The translations under genes and the position numbers were made by a program. From Mayamaea pseudoterrestris (Eukaryota; Bacillariophyta; Bacillariophyceae; Sellaphorales; Sellaphoraceae), in contig BROI01000016.1 of the NCBI GenBank assembly GCA_027923505.1, positions 1 through 64,000 on the forward strand: a stretch of 64,000 nt of DNA, read 5' to 3'. Positions 20,151 to 30,725 of this stretch are shown piece by piece. The notes below the pieces were generated by a model, which did not search any database, had not been told where the DNA came from, and was given only the letters and a program-made list of their open reading frames with translations. Numbering within the stretch: the first letter of the stretch is position 1; every line of letters begins with the position of its first letter.

Positions 20151-22798
20151 ATGACGACACCTCACCACTGCGTACTCAATGTTGGGCACTACCGCACTGG
20201 GTCAGCAACGCTTGCCAAGGCAGCCAAGATTGCTGGATATCGCGTGCATCGAGCCTTCTTCCAGACGCTCGACCCATCGTCCCATAAGCTACTCCTGCTT
20301 GACCCTGAAAAAGCCGTGTGGAAGTGGTGGACTGAGCAGGATGGACGGAGCGAGCTGAGTAAGCTCATTGAATCGAACGACTTTGTCTGTGATGGATACG
20401 TCCCCTGGTTGCTTCTGCTGCCAGAGCGCATTGTAAGCTCGTTCTGCCAAGAAATGACAGCGAAGGGCATATCGCTTTCATTTATCGCCACAACTCGCCA
20501 GTTGGAAACACTTGTTGTATCCGAGCTCCACCATTGGGTAGTTCATGCACTCGAAGCGGAAGCTGGCCTTGATGAAGCAGAGCGCGACAGTTTGGAAAAA
20601 TCGCTACGTAAACGCGCCACTCTGCATTCCAAAGTGTTGAAGCTGCATTCGATTACTTCCTTGGCTCTGGAAGAAATAAGCTTTTGGGCCGGCAAGCTCG
20701 ACAAGATATTTGACTTGCCCGGCAAGGCTTGGTCGAAAGCGTTGAAACAAGCAGGGCATCAAAATGTCGCTCCGACCCTCCCCTTGCAAGGAGTGCTCTT
20801 AACGTTGCGCATAGGAACAGCTTTAACTTCAGTCACGCATAGAGTTGGAACAATGATAAAAAGTCTGAAGCAAGACCGGTTGTGCAACATGATTGTTGTT
20901 CTAGCTCTCGACGACGACGAAGAAGGCTCGCCACTTGCTGATCAATTGGTTGAACATTTGCAACAGTACTGCCGCATCATTATTATGAATAATCCTCCCA
21001 AAGACCCGTCGTCTCCCTTTCCAATTTGTCAAGTGTGGGATCGAATGGCAGCGACTGCCTTTGAAGAAGGTTGCGATTGGGTCATGCTGCTTGGGGATGA
21101 CATTGCAATCGACTGCGCCATCCATTTCCGGCTGATCTATCGAGCGTTTCTCGACATTTCAAAAAAGCTTGGCTGTCCTTTCGGCTTTGGTTGCCCCTGG
21201 TGGAACGATACGACTTTTAGCGGGTTTCCAACGTTCCCGGTGGTTGGAAAGGCTCATTATGAGATTTTCGAAAGCCTCGTCCCTCCTCATCGTGCCCGAG
21301 CTTTTATCAACCAAGACTTGGATCCGTACATCCAACGTATGTACCTAAAGTTTGGTGCTGCACCGTTGCTCCAAGCAGCGAGATTAAGCAATAACACGGG
21401 TGGCAATAACATCAATCCTACCCGCTACGAGAGAGTTGCAGCGACAGGATGGCGAGATTGGGTGTTGCAAGACGTTCGACCAGTCAAAGAATACCTCTCC
21501 AAATATACTGATTTTGAATGCATTCTTTTAGACGTCGTCGTTCCTTCCTATCGAATCGATTTAGAGTATCTGGAACGCATTTGTCGTCTCCAGGTCCCAG
21601 AGAATGTGAGAACAACATTCATTATCGTCATTGATAATCCAGTGGAGCTCAACCAAATGTATGGCACTAACAAAGCGGACGACGCCGCGATCTTGATGGA
21701 GATTGACCTGGCTGAAAAGACCAAGAACAATATCCGTGTGCGTTGTAACTCAGTCAACTCGGGTGCCTCGGCGAGCCGAAACAGGGGACTCGATGAAAGT
21801 GCCGCAGAATACATCCTCATGCTCGACGATGATGTTATTCCAAATAATGACCTGCTCTATCAGTACGAGACAACTTTGCAAACTATAAGTGCATCGACCG
21901 TTGGTATCGTCGGCATGGTCCGTTTTCCGAGGAGAAGCGACTTGCCATTGTTGCACGCTGCAGTTCTGATGAGCTATCTGACGTTCATGTTCGAAATCGC
22001 ATCCAATGAAAAGTATAAGAATCCAGCCTGGGGTGTGACGGCTAATTTGCTTGTCAGACGATCTGAAATCAGGTTCGACACCGTCTACGCAAAGACTGGC
22101 GGCGGCGAGGATGTTGATTTCGCTCTGCGCCTCGTTCAAGAAACCGGCGGTCGCCTACTCACGAATCCGCAAGCGTTGGTGACGCATGAATATTGGCCTG
22201 GCGGAATGACTGCAATCTTGGCTCACTTTTATCGCTGGGCTATTGGTGACTCGGCGTTATTTAAAAGGTCAGTTCGATACGTCTGATGTCAATAAGCTGA
22301 CATCGTCAATGTCTGGTGAGATATTCTCATCTCATGCATAACTACAGATACCCAGATCATTGCTACCGGTCATGGCCAAATGCCGCCGAGTCGATTGTGT
22401 TTTGGGTGGTAGTGTGCCTCCCTTTTATAGTTACAGGAGATTTGGCATTGCTCTTTATTTTTGCGCAGATTCTGGGGATCTACATGGTTGACGTCGGGTC
22501 CGAGTTGTTTAGTATCAGTGACTTTCAGCACCGTTGCTCTTTACTGAAGCACAAGTTTCCCATTTGGTACCTTGTCGCTGCGCATCTCATTGCCAACATT
22601 TACGTCATAGCGCTGGAGTCCGGCCGATTGTACGGTCACGTCAGTCGCGGCGAGGTTTTTCAAAATGCGTGCCGACGGTTTGAATGGCATTGCGGAAAGT
22701 TGCCACACGCAAGGGAACGTTTCGTTCGTCGTGAGGCAATCAAGTTTGTGGGTTTTGTTCTTGTGGCTGCGCTGAACCTCAACCTTTGCTTGAAGTAG
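20151..22798 (+). CDS. Sulfotransferase-like / glycosyltransferase fusion, membrane-anchored
   Basis: Two exons (20151-22267 and 22348-22798, 80-nt intron) give 855 residues. Residues 1-200 resemble the PAPS-dependent sulfotransferase fold, with the 5' phosphosulfate loop-like HYRTGSATLAKAAKIAGYRV, the DGYVPWLLLLPE segment and ATTRQLETLVVSELHHW. Residues about 220-440 look like a glycosyltransferase-A domain (VVLALDDDEEG, DWVMLLGDDIAID). A second GT2-like domain follows (about 462-705) with NSGASASRNRGLDE, LMLDDDVIPNN (DxD-type motif), ARTGGGED-like KTGGGEDVDFALR and THEYWPGG. The second exon adds two hydrophobic helices (IVFWVVVCLPFIVTG, LIANIYVIAL). A Golgi enzyme making a sulfated polysaccharide is plausible; substrates are unknown. 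Confidence 0.7.
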
Positions 22799-25067
22799 AT
22801 GGTAGACGTTACATAAGAAATATTTGTTGCGTTTATCTGCGTATTCCTGTCCGCTTTAGTAAAAGTAGTACTGCGTCGCTTCCAAAAAGCAGCGAGTAAA
22901 CACTGTCTCATCAGAGTCGCTTGGAACATCACGTTCGCGAAACAATCCATGCAGCTGCCCATGGAACGGCTAGAACCCGCCTTCAAGATTGGATTCGACA
23001 AGTATAAGCAACACCTCCGCCGAAAAACTGTGCGCCAAATATGCCAAACCGATAGTCTGTTTGAGACACGCGACATTCCACATCTTCACGCTAAAGCGTT
23101 TACTAAACCTCTTACCAGCAAACAAACTAACGAATAGGCGCGAGCACGTATTCGACGGCTGACTTGTCCCTTTTCCATTCGATTGACCGCCTGCCTTACG
23201 CATCATCGACGAACAAACTGGCCAGCTTTCATGTTCTATCGACAAATCAGCTTCGTGTAAGCAGCTGAACGCGCAGTTGTCTCATTTCGTTACTGTCTGA
23301 CTGCTTACACCCAACGCACTGACTAGTGAACTCGAGCAAGTCATGGCGAAATCATTCGCTCGAGGGATACAAGCCGGCTATTATTCATCCCAAAGCAAAA
23401 GATATGGGCCATTCACGCGGCAGTCATGCGTTAAATTTTAAGCCGCCTATTGCCAACTGGTAGATAAAATTATCGATCTCAATACGTCGGAAGCCAAGTG
23501 GATCGACGCTTGACTTAAGCATCGTCTTTTCGAAACCAGCCTGGACAGTCTCGTCCGTTCCAAAAACTATGCTGATGAGCACGCCGACTAAAGGTTGCGT
23601 GGAGGAGAGCATCCTGCGTCGTGAGAGGAAGAGACTGCGACTTGCCAAGCTTTGACAGTTGGTGGATCAATCACAGATGAGCTTGCATTGCCAAACGTTT
23701 GGCCCAGCAATGTCATGTAACATCTCCTTGCTCTTGCATGTCCCTACTCGTTACATCCAGCATCAGAGTATTGCCGCCAATGTGAATTGCTACGATCGCG
23801 CCTTATTCCTTCCTTGCAACGGGCACACGACAAGAGGAAGCGTAATATTCGCAACGATAGCCCGATATTCCTCAATGTACCCGCTTTGGTCAAGCGCGTG
23901 AAACTCACTTTCTGCTCGACTGCGTCGTACAGCATTCGTCACGTTGTACAAGTGCTCAGCAGGCGTGCTACCATGCTGGAATCATTTTGTCATCCAAGTA
24001 TGTATGATACTGCAATGAGAAAATGCAGTCGTCGCCCCTCCGCTAGCGACTGTCATAATCGCGGTTCGTTGCCCGCGGAAACGTGGCAGCACGGCCAATC
24101 CATGCGCGTGCACTCTGACAGTGTACACGTATTTATTAAATGACGTGTCTAAAGCAGGGAGTTTTGTGTTGTATCGCCGTTCACACCAGTGTGATTATGC
24201 ATAACATCAGGTAGGCCTCCTTGTTGTAGCATGGTAAGTACAGCGGTCTCGTTGTCAAACTGTTCTTTCGATTGGCAAAAACCATGATAGCTTGGTAAAA
24301 ATTTGGTACCGCTGCCATGGTCGTTGTGAATTGTCGTGTGTATCATTGCAATCAGCCAAGTGCGAGTGTGGTAAGAAGAGAAGAAGAGGGGCAACAAGGC
24401 AACGATGCTGCTACTCGTCAATCCTGCCACCATAATAAGGTGCATGCAGGTGTACGGAATCGTTCGTTTTGATTTGTTCGTAGCATCTAGTCACCATGCA
24501 ATATGATCCATAGTGAATTGTTGATGCTGCTGCTGATAAGTATCCATTGAAAACATGGTGCTGCGAACCTTCCTTCTGCTCTCGTTACGTCGTCGCTTCA
24601 ACGCATACAAGTTACCAAATAGCATCACTGAGTGGCATGCTGCCTCTGTTGCAAATCAAGCTGAACGGTATATAAAGGCATGAGCCGACTGCAAAATTTG
24701 GCAATGATCAAGCAAGCATCTCATCGTTGATCGTCGCAATCGCAGCCTCAATTTTGCTGCAGTTAAATGAGCCCATTAGCATTTCGAGTCGTCACGATCA
24801 AACAGTGTAGTCGACTCGTCTATTGCTTGCGTATCCAAATGGCCGCCGCCGCCGCAAGTCGCAGGCTGCTGGTCCATGCATGGCGTGTTCATTTTTGTTG
24901 GCATGCAGCGCAATTGTGACGTTTCATCGAGTACCGCAACGACAAGATGCTTCATCGCGGCAGCAAGCAGCATGCATCACATAAAGCGCAGCATCAAGTC
25001 CGCTCCATTTTATATTTCTGTCCATACTCCTTGACCTACTGCTACTAAATATACTTACTATCATCGC
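22799..25067. other. 2.3-kb intergenic region
   Basis: No convincing gene. One minus-strand frame at 24149-24445 (98 codons) has a hydrophobic N-terminus, MHLIMVAGLTSSSIVALLPL, and could be a small membrane or secreted protein, but nothing supports it beyond that. Another minus frame at 24776-24973 starts MLLAAAMKHLVVAVLDE. A TATA box lies at 24669. The segment 23100-23700 shows no structure that I can name. Confidence 0.4.
24669..24678 (+). promoter_or_regulatory. TATA box
   Basis: TATATAAAGG is a textbook TATA element. It lies about 390 bp upstream of the start at 25068 and could drive that gene with a long leader, or an independent short transcript. Confidence 0.35.
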
Positions 25068-27155
25068 ATGACTACATTTCTGTCATCGCTCGAGCCATGG
25101 ATCGCCAACGTGGTTTCGGACGTTGCCCTGTTTGGAGTCGCTCCGACCGAGGCTCGCATGGGGCAGGTGATTGGCCTACGACGAGATGATCATAATGCAG
25201 TGACTGCAAATAACAATGCAAATAACATTGCAGCAAGTAACACAGATGAAGACTACTCGTTGTCAAATAAAAATTTTACGAGCGATACTGGACTCGATAA
25301 AAATGATGATGCAACTGCCATTGTAAAGCGCGCAAAAACAAAAGCAGCTGCAACGACAATATTCATGATTCTCTCCGACACGCGCACCAAAATTCCTCTC
25401 CAGGTCGTACTGCAAGATGACAATTCAGAGTCAAGCAGCAGCAATCATCTTCACTTGGAGCTGCTATCCGTCGGTTCCATTGTGCGCGTCGGTGGACTAT
25501 CCGTCACGACGGTAGCCGACGTCTCCAGCGGCGACAATAACACTAGCTATAATGCCGTTGCCGCCGCCAGGAGCCAGCACTTGTTCAGTTTGCGCGCCTC
25601 CCAGCTGCTCGTACTTTCGGATCATTCCACGGGCATTGTGGGAGATCCAGTCGATGTCATGCTAACGACCAGGGTGAAGCAAGCCATGGCGTATTTACAG
25701 AATAGACGAGACGAATGCAATAATATGGAGACGAGGCGAAATGACAATCAGCAGGCGAAATCGCGAGCATCTTTTTCGTTGCAACAGCATTTAAGGAAAC
25801 AAGTGCCGCTTGGTAATTTGCAAAATATCGTTGTCGCTGCTGCAAGTGAGGATGACGACCAAGGGAGCAGCAGCAGCAACAACAACGACAAGACTTGCCA
25901 CTGGAACGACTTTTATCAAGCCGCAATGGTGCAGCTGCACATTACATCCATGCATGCAGCGCCAATAATAGTGGCAGGTGAAGGAGATGGAAACGACGAA
26001 GGCGAACTACCGGTAGTTGAGGAAACGGCAGCAGCGGCAACGCAATTGACAGAGTCGACTGTCGCCAGCGCCTTGACTGACTTGCACCAGCAGCAGCGAA
26101 CCAATGGAAGCGTTCCATCTAGTCCAATTGCTGTTGATTTGCTAGAGAAATCGACAAAAGTGGACGCAAATATAACGCAAACGGATCTCATAGACGCAAA
26201 AGAGGAGGTCACAGCAATGATTGACCATGATCGTTTGCAGCAGCCGCAAGAGTCAATGACTTCCGTCATGGAGATAGAGCAGATACCTCGGGAGCATGTC
26301 GATGAAGACGAAGAAGTAGAAGAAGCACTGGAGACGCAGCAATCAACCGCCGACGAAATACTATCGGAAGAGCCTATAGCGAAAGCAGCAGCAGTCAATT
26401 TGCCGCAGACGGAAGCTGCGAAGGACAATGGGTTGGAGTCGCAACCAGAAGCAGAGGCGAGAGTCTACTCGCCCACCAACATCAGCCGCGGCAAGCAACT
26501 CAAGCGGTTATCTATGCAGTACGAGCGACAGCAACAAGAGCATCGTGACGCATCCATGAGTAGCGACGTTGGTGATGAAGAAGATGATGACGATAACATG
26601 GGAATTACGAAAATGCTTGTGGAGCAGTCACCTCAGCAACCAAACCAAAACACTGCACCGCAACGTTTTGGTCAACGGCTTTTGCAGAGGAGAACTATGC
26701 CAGTGCTCGCAGAGTCGACTATTACGACGACTGACGCGATGACTGAAAACGGCAACGATGATGATGTTGGCCTCAATCTGTTGACTGCGGTTCATCCTGC
26801 AGAGGAAGGTGGCTCGTCATTGACAGTTGCAGAACAGACTAATGCGATGGATGCATCGCACTCCGCGACGGCGAATGACGAGTTTACTGAATCCCCTGCA
26901 ACCAGCAATGGCAAAAAGCGCAAGCAATCAATTGATGAAAGTGTGTTGCTACGAAATGAAAACGTTAGTGACGATGAGATGCAGGATGAAACCGAGCTTG
27001 AAACACAGCAGCAGCATGTACAGTTTGTTTCCGAACCGCAGGCAATCGCCCCTACTATCTTACCTACCATTGATCGATGGCTTGGTCTCATGGGCAGTGC
27101 CGCGACTGAAGAAAAGCGCGACAAGCCCCGACTCCGCGACTTTTTGCAGCGCTAG
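25068..27155 (+). CDS. Candidate TPP1/Est3-type OB-fold protein (possible telomere protein)
   Basis: A single exon of 695 residues. The N-terminal 200 residues follow the order of the TPP1/Est3 OB fold: SLEPWIANVVSD (compare the RPWI start of human TPP1), then MGQVIGL, IFMILSDTRTKIPLQVVLQ and VGSIVRVGGLSV, ending LFSLRASQLLVL. A low-complexity Asn/Asp insert separates the first two strands. The remaining 500 residues are acidic and disordered (polyQ, polyE, polyD) with basic patches (GKKRKQS) and a conserved-looking C-terminal tail, TIDRWLGLMG ... LRDFLQR, that could bind a partner. Telomere or single-strand DNA maintenance is inferred only from the pattern. Other OB-fold proteins such as RMI1 are alternatives. 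Confidence 0.5.
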   Translation: MTTFLSSLEPWIANVVSDVALFGVAPTEARMGQVIGLRRDDHNAVTANNNANNIAASNTDEDYSLSNKNFTSDTGLDKNDDATAIVKRAKTKAAATTIFMILSDTRTKIPLQVVLQDDNSESSSSNHLHLELLSVGSIVRVGGLSVTTVADVSSGDNNTSYNAVAAARSQHLFSLRASQLLVLSDHSTGIVGDPVDVMLTTRVKQAMAYLQNRRDECNNMETRRNDNQQAKSRASFSLQQHLRKQVPLGNLQNIVVAAASEDDDQGSSSSNNNDKTCHWNDFYQAAMVQLHITSMHAAPIIVAGEGDGNDEGELPVVEETAAAATQLTESTVASALTDLHQQQRTNGSVPSSPIAVDLLEKSTKVDANITQTDLIDAKEEVTAMIDHDRLQQPQESMTSVMEIEQIPREHVDEDEEVEEALETQQSTADEILSEEPIAKAAAVNLPQTEAAKDNGLESQPEAEARVYSPTNISRGKQLKRLSMQYERQQQEHRDASMSSDVGDEEDDDDNMGITKMLVEQSPQQPNQNTAPQRFGQRLLQRRTMPVLAESTITTTDAMTENGNDDDVGLNLLTAVHPAEEGGSSLTVAEQTNAMDASHSATANDEFTESPATSNGKKRKQSIDESVLLRNENVSDDEMQDETELETQQQHVQFVSEPQAIAPTILPTIDRWLGLMGSAATEEKRDKPRLRDFLQR

Positions 27156-28139
27156 TGCGCTAAACTGTGATTTGTCGACATTTGGTGCGGTCAACGGAGC
27201 TGCGTGTTGGGTGACTGCCTCTTTCAATTGGCTTTGTAATCTTATTTGCTCGTTCGAATCGCCGCCCATTGGTGAAAATGCTGGAGCTGACAATCAACAA
27301 TTTTTTTGTTGGCAAGTTTGAGCGGGTGCAGCTCAGTCGATGTTGGATTGGAATAAGAGTCTTGTTCTAGTCCCCAGGCGGTTGAAGTGGATGCTTTATG
27401 AGATCGCTATGTTCATTGACTCTCTTTCTGTCTGTCGGCATCTGCATGCGCATACTGTCATTGCGAGGTATACCGATACGCTTTGCGTTTTGAGAGCACT
27501 ATAACAAACTTGAGTGCATGCTTTGTCAAGCAGTTTGAGAACTTTACATGAATTACAGTAATTTGATTTCCTCTATGTCTCTGTGTGAGGAATCGAGCCT
27601 TCGAGCGTTTCGAAGCAGCACACTGCAGCAGCGCGTTTACGACGACAATTTGGTTACTGAGGTTGCGAACTGAGTTGAAAGAGGTGTATATGAGCTCCCA
27701 ACGCCGTGGGCAACGTGCGGGTCGAGTATGGCTCACCAGCATGAATAGCATTCATGGGCCCGCAGTGACGATATCGCTACTGAGTGTTAAAAGGCGACTT
27801 TAATAGTCGATGACCGTCTCCGTCATGCAATGACGGGTGTTTTGTGAGATGCTGTGAATGAGAAGTGCTGCTGCTCCTGCGTTCCATATTGCGGGGTGTC
27901 TTCCGCATCCTTCGACCATTCGCTAAGTCAAATTTATCGGCACCGTCCTCGACAGAGGGCCGCGACGAATAAATACGCGTACAATCACTAAAGAAATTAG
28001 AAGCAAAACAATAACAAAGTCAGGAATTGTTGTCAAGGAAGATTGCCATTTTGTCATGCGACTACACACTGATTCTCGCGCGAACCCTTCTTTAAAGGCG
28101 TTCACAAGCTCCAATAGAGACAACGAAAGTTCAAATATC
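27156..28139. other. Intergenic region, about 1 kb
   Basis: No gene seen. Frames at 27458-27751 (minus) and 27585-27803 (plus) overlap each other and show no domain. The sequence around 27930-28050 is A/T-richer and probably contains the promoter of the Cys-rich gene that follows. Confidence 0.4.
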
Positions 28140-29045
28140 ATGACGTCCATGCTATCTAGCGACTTGTTTGATCATGTATTGGACTTTTGCCATCGCATGG
28201 ATGTCAAAAGTTGCATGGCAATCAAGTTATTCTCCCAAGCTTTTCAGTTACACGCAAGCTATTGTACCGAACACGGCACGCGACTCGAGTCAGGTATCGT
28301 CTCGCCATGTATTGATTGTCGTATGAAGCATGAGAATTTATATCGCTGCGACTGGTGCGATGGATTCGCTCCCATCTACGAGCTCAACACGGGTAAATGC
28401 GGTGACACTGTTTGTGAATCCTGCACAGGTTCGCTGTCCTGTGATTCATGTGGAGATTGGACCCATGATGAGTGTTCAGGGTGTGACTGTGTCAGGATTC
28501 GCGAGGGTTGTCGAGTGGCACACTGCAGGCATTGCGCTTACGAGGCATGCAACGAATGCGCAAAAGCCTTCTTTTGCGAATATTGCGCCGACAATCATTA
28601 CATTCGGTGCACACGATGCTTAAAAATTTATTGCTGGCGCTGCATGAAGTTCGGGGATAAGGCTCTTTGCCAAGCATTCAATTCATTCTTCTGTACAGCT
28701 TGTGAAAGTGTTGCCAAGTGCGAGGACGGCCGCCTTCCTATTTGCTCCAATTGTCGCCATTGTTGCAGTGTATGTCACAAGACCTACTGCTATAAATGTA
28801 GGAAGTTTAAATTCTGCGACGACTGTGAGAAACCCCTTTGCGGCGAGTGTGCAAGGACAGCTTGCGTGGATCTCTGCTCGCTATGTCGACGTCGTTTTTC
28901 GTGCGACCAATGCAGTGGTATGAAGACCTGCGGTAAATGCGGCAGCCGGATGTGTAAAAGTTGTGGTACCTTCAAAAGCAGTGATGATGGCAATGGAGTT
29001 ATTTGTCGAAACTGCGCGAAAAAACGACGACGTCGCGGCGCATGA
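28140..29045 (+). CDS. Cys-rich zinc-binding protein with F-box-like N-terminus
   Basis: A single exon of 301 residues from the ATG at 28140 (the frame is open to an earlier ATG at 28056). The N-terminus LSSDLFDHVLDFCHRMDVKS then CMAIKLFSQAF has the hydrophobic spacing of an F-box. From residue 55 on the protein is packed with C-x2-C pairs (over 50 Cys), for example CIDCRMKHENLYRCDWCDG and CSVCHKTYCYKC, which suggests serial small zinc-binding units like B-box, RING-related or MYND modules without a clean match to one. The C-terminus is KKRRRRG. A ubiquitin-ligase adaptor is possible; I do not recognise the exact family. Confidence 0.65.
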   Translation: MTSMLSSDLFDHVLDFCHRMDVKSCMAIKLFSQAFQLHASYCTEHGTRLESGIVSPCIDCRMKHENLYRCDWCDGFAPIYELNTGKCGDTVCESCTGSLSCDSCGDWTHDECSGCDCVRIREGCRVAHCRHCAYEACNECAKAFFCEYCADNHYIRCTRCLKIYCWRCMKFGDKALCQAFNSFFCTACESVAKCEDGRLPICSNCRHCCSVCHKTYCYKCRKFKFCDDCEKPLCGECARTACVDLCSLCRRRFSCDQCSGMKTCGKCGSRMCKSCGTFKSSDDGNGVICRNCAKKRRRRGA

Positions 29046-29352
29046 TGGGAGATGCGACTGAGAAAGATTGCTTCATTTGCATTTTTATTGATCTGTGCGA
29101 CTCTTTGCGCCGCAATTCACTATTCTGTGATATACCGGACGTATTCCACTTGTTTTTGTTTGATATTTCGGCTGCACGATGCCACAAAGTGGAGCAGAAG
29201 CACCTTGTCGCGACAGGCAAGTATGCCATTGTACATGTTAGACCTGATGTATGATAAACTACATTATTTTATATCTCATATACTATCAAGGCGTTTTGCC
29301 ACGACCCGCTGCATGGTTTGAACCTCATCGAATGAAGTTCATCCAATACCAT
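29046..29352. other. Short intergenic stretch between convergent genes
   Basis: About 300 bp between the 3' ends of the Cys-rich gene and the four-TM gene. A plus-strand frame at 29003-29254 runs through it but overlaps the preceding gene and has no recognisable content. Confidence 0.4.
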
Positions 29353-30249
29353 TCATTCATACTGCGTTCTACCATGTGGCATGGCGCCCCAGGCGCCTTC
29401 TTCAACCTGCAAGGTGCCAGGCTGCGACGAGGTAGGACTGAGATTGTCACCGACGCTCATGGCAGCATCGTCGCGCTCCACCGTCTTGCCCTTGGCGCCG
29501 CAGCAAAAAGGCTTGGGCTTTGGAGTGCAAACCATTATTGTCACGGCTATTCCATAAAGTACCATGGCAGCAATGTTAAAAATGGCGCCCTTGCTTAAAT
29601 TGCAGCCGCCATTCTCCGAACAAACTTGTGAATCAAGCACCAAAAAGACGAGACCCGAACATAAAATGGCCATGCCGTACGAAAGCGTCTCTAGTATTCG
29701 CGCACACTTGACGCGGAGACAGCAAGTCTCAAAAAAGACTAGCAAAAAGCCAACCCCGCCGCCAACAATGGCTAGTAGAATGCAAGCTTGCGCGACGCGA
29801 ATCTTGGTGCTTTCCTCGGATCGCCAAGCGTAGTCGACACAATCCTGCGAGGCTGAAAATGTTGCACCAGAAGCATCTTGAGCTGTAGTATCATTATTAA
29901 AGTTCGTTGCATTTAAATTAAAAGTCGCGTTCTGAAAGTCTTGCAATGTGCTAGACTGCAGCTTGAATAGACCAAACTCTCGCTCGCTATTGTCATCACT
30001 CGAAAACGAAACGAATCGACAGTCGAGCATGACAAAAATGACTTGAAAAGCGACCTGTGAAATGAATTAGTAACATGTAGTTTGTTAAGAGTAATGCGAG
30101 AGAAAGAAATACTTGTGGAGAGCCTTTTTGCAGTATGACTTTCAAGCAATCAGGTCATTTCGTTCCATCAAGAGAATGACACTTACAGCAGCACCAGTCG
30201 CAGCCAGGAGCACCAAGCGACATATGACTCCAAATTTATCCTCCACCAT
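29353..30249 (-). CDS. Four-TM membrane protein, family member 1
   Basis: Two exons (30249-30187 and 30054-29353, 132-nt phase-0 intron) give 254 residues. The 21-residue first exon (MVEDKFGVICRLVLLAATGA) begins TM1, which continues across the intron. The extracytosolic loop holds MLDCRFVSF ... GLFKL and CVDYAW. TM2 is VAQACILLAIVGGGVGFLLV, TM3 LSYGMAILCSGLVFLVL and TM4 IFNIAAMVLYGIAVTIMVC, followed by CTPKPKP and a short hydrophilic tail. Paired Cys in the loops suggest disulfides. The layout recalls claudin/tetraspan proteins but I know no function for the family. Two relatives lie at 30726-32737 and 36686-37333. Confidence 0.75.
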
Positions 30250-30725
30250 GTTGCTTTATAAGAATTACAAGTGTATTTGTTACTAAAGGAACGATTGAAT
30301 GAGAGAGTGAATGTGATGTGAGTTGACGGAAGAACAAAACTGGACCGTTGAGGCGAGGACGATGGCGCGCGCTTTGCACGAGTCGACTTCAACTTGTGTG
30401 TGTCGTAAAAGAACCGCTCCGACACCGGTAGCTAGCTATGTATTGATGGCCTTTGCAACGAGTACCAATGGAGATAACTCCCTTGACCAGTACGGTATGT
30501 AAGGAGGCTCTGGCTTATTATATATACCTGTTATATCCTATAGTAATACAGCAAAAAATATACCGGTAGGCAGCAAGTATTTAAACATCAATGATGCTAC
30601 CGTATTGATACTTTGCACACGCGACACACTACACCAGAACCCTTCCGTCCCCAAGTCACTAAACTATATTATACACACCGACCATACAACATACAAAATC
30701 CCCTCATTCATCTTCGCCAAAGGCA
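30250..30725. other. Intergenic region between the two minus-strand four-TM genes
   Basis: About 475 bp that should contain the promoter of the gene starting at 30249. It includes CACCGGTA at 30423, an exact TACCGGTA at 30561, a partial TACCGTA near 30598 and an A/T-rich ATTATATATAC stretch near 30520. No gene seen. Confidence 0.5.
30561..30568. promoter_or_regulatory. TACCGGTA palindrome
   Basis: About 310 bp upstream of the four-TM gene start at 30249, with a 7-of-8 match 138 bp closer to the gene. Confidence 0.35.

Noticed and set aside
23424-23648. Minus-strand frame with PLVGVLISIVFGTDETVQ
   Set aside because: It looked like a transporter fragment, but no further helices or exons were found on either side.
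24149-24445. Small secreted protein of 98 codons
   Set aside because: A hydrophobic start is the only support; there is no paralog, splice signal or known motif, so it is mentioned only within the intergenic entry.
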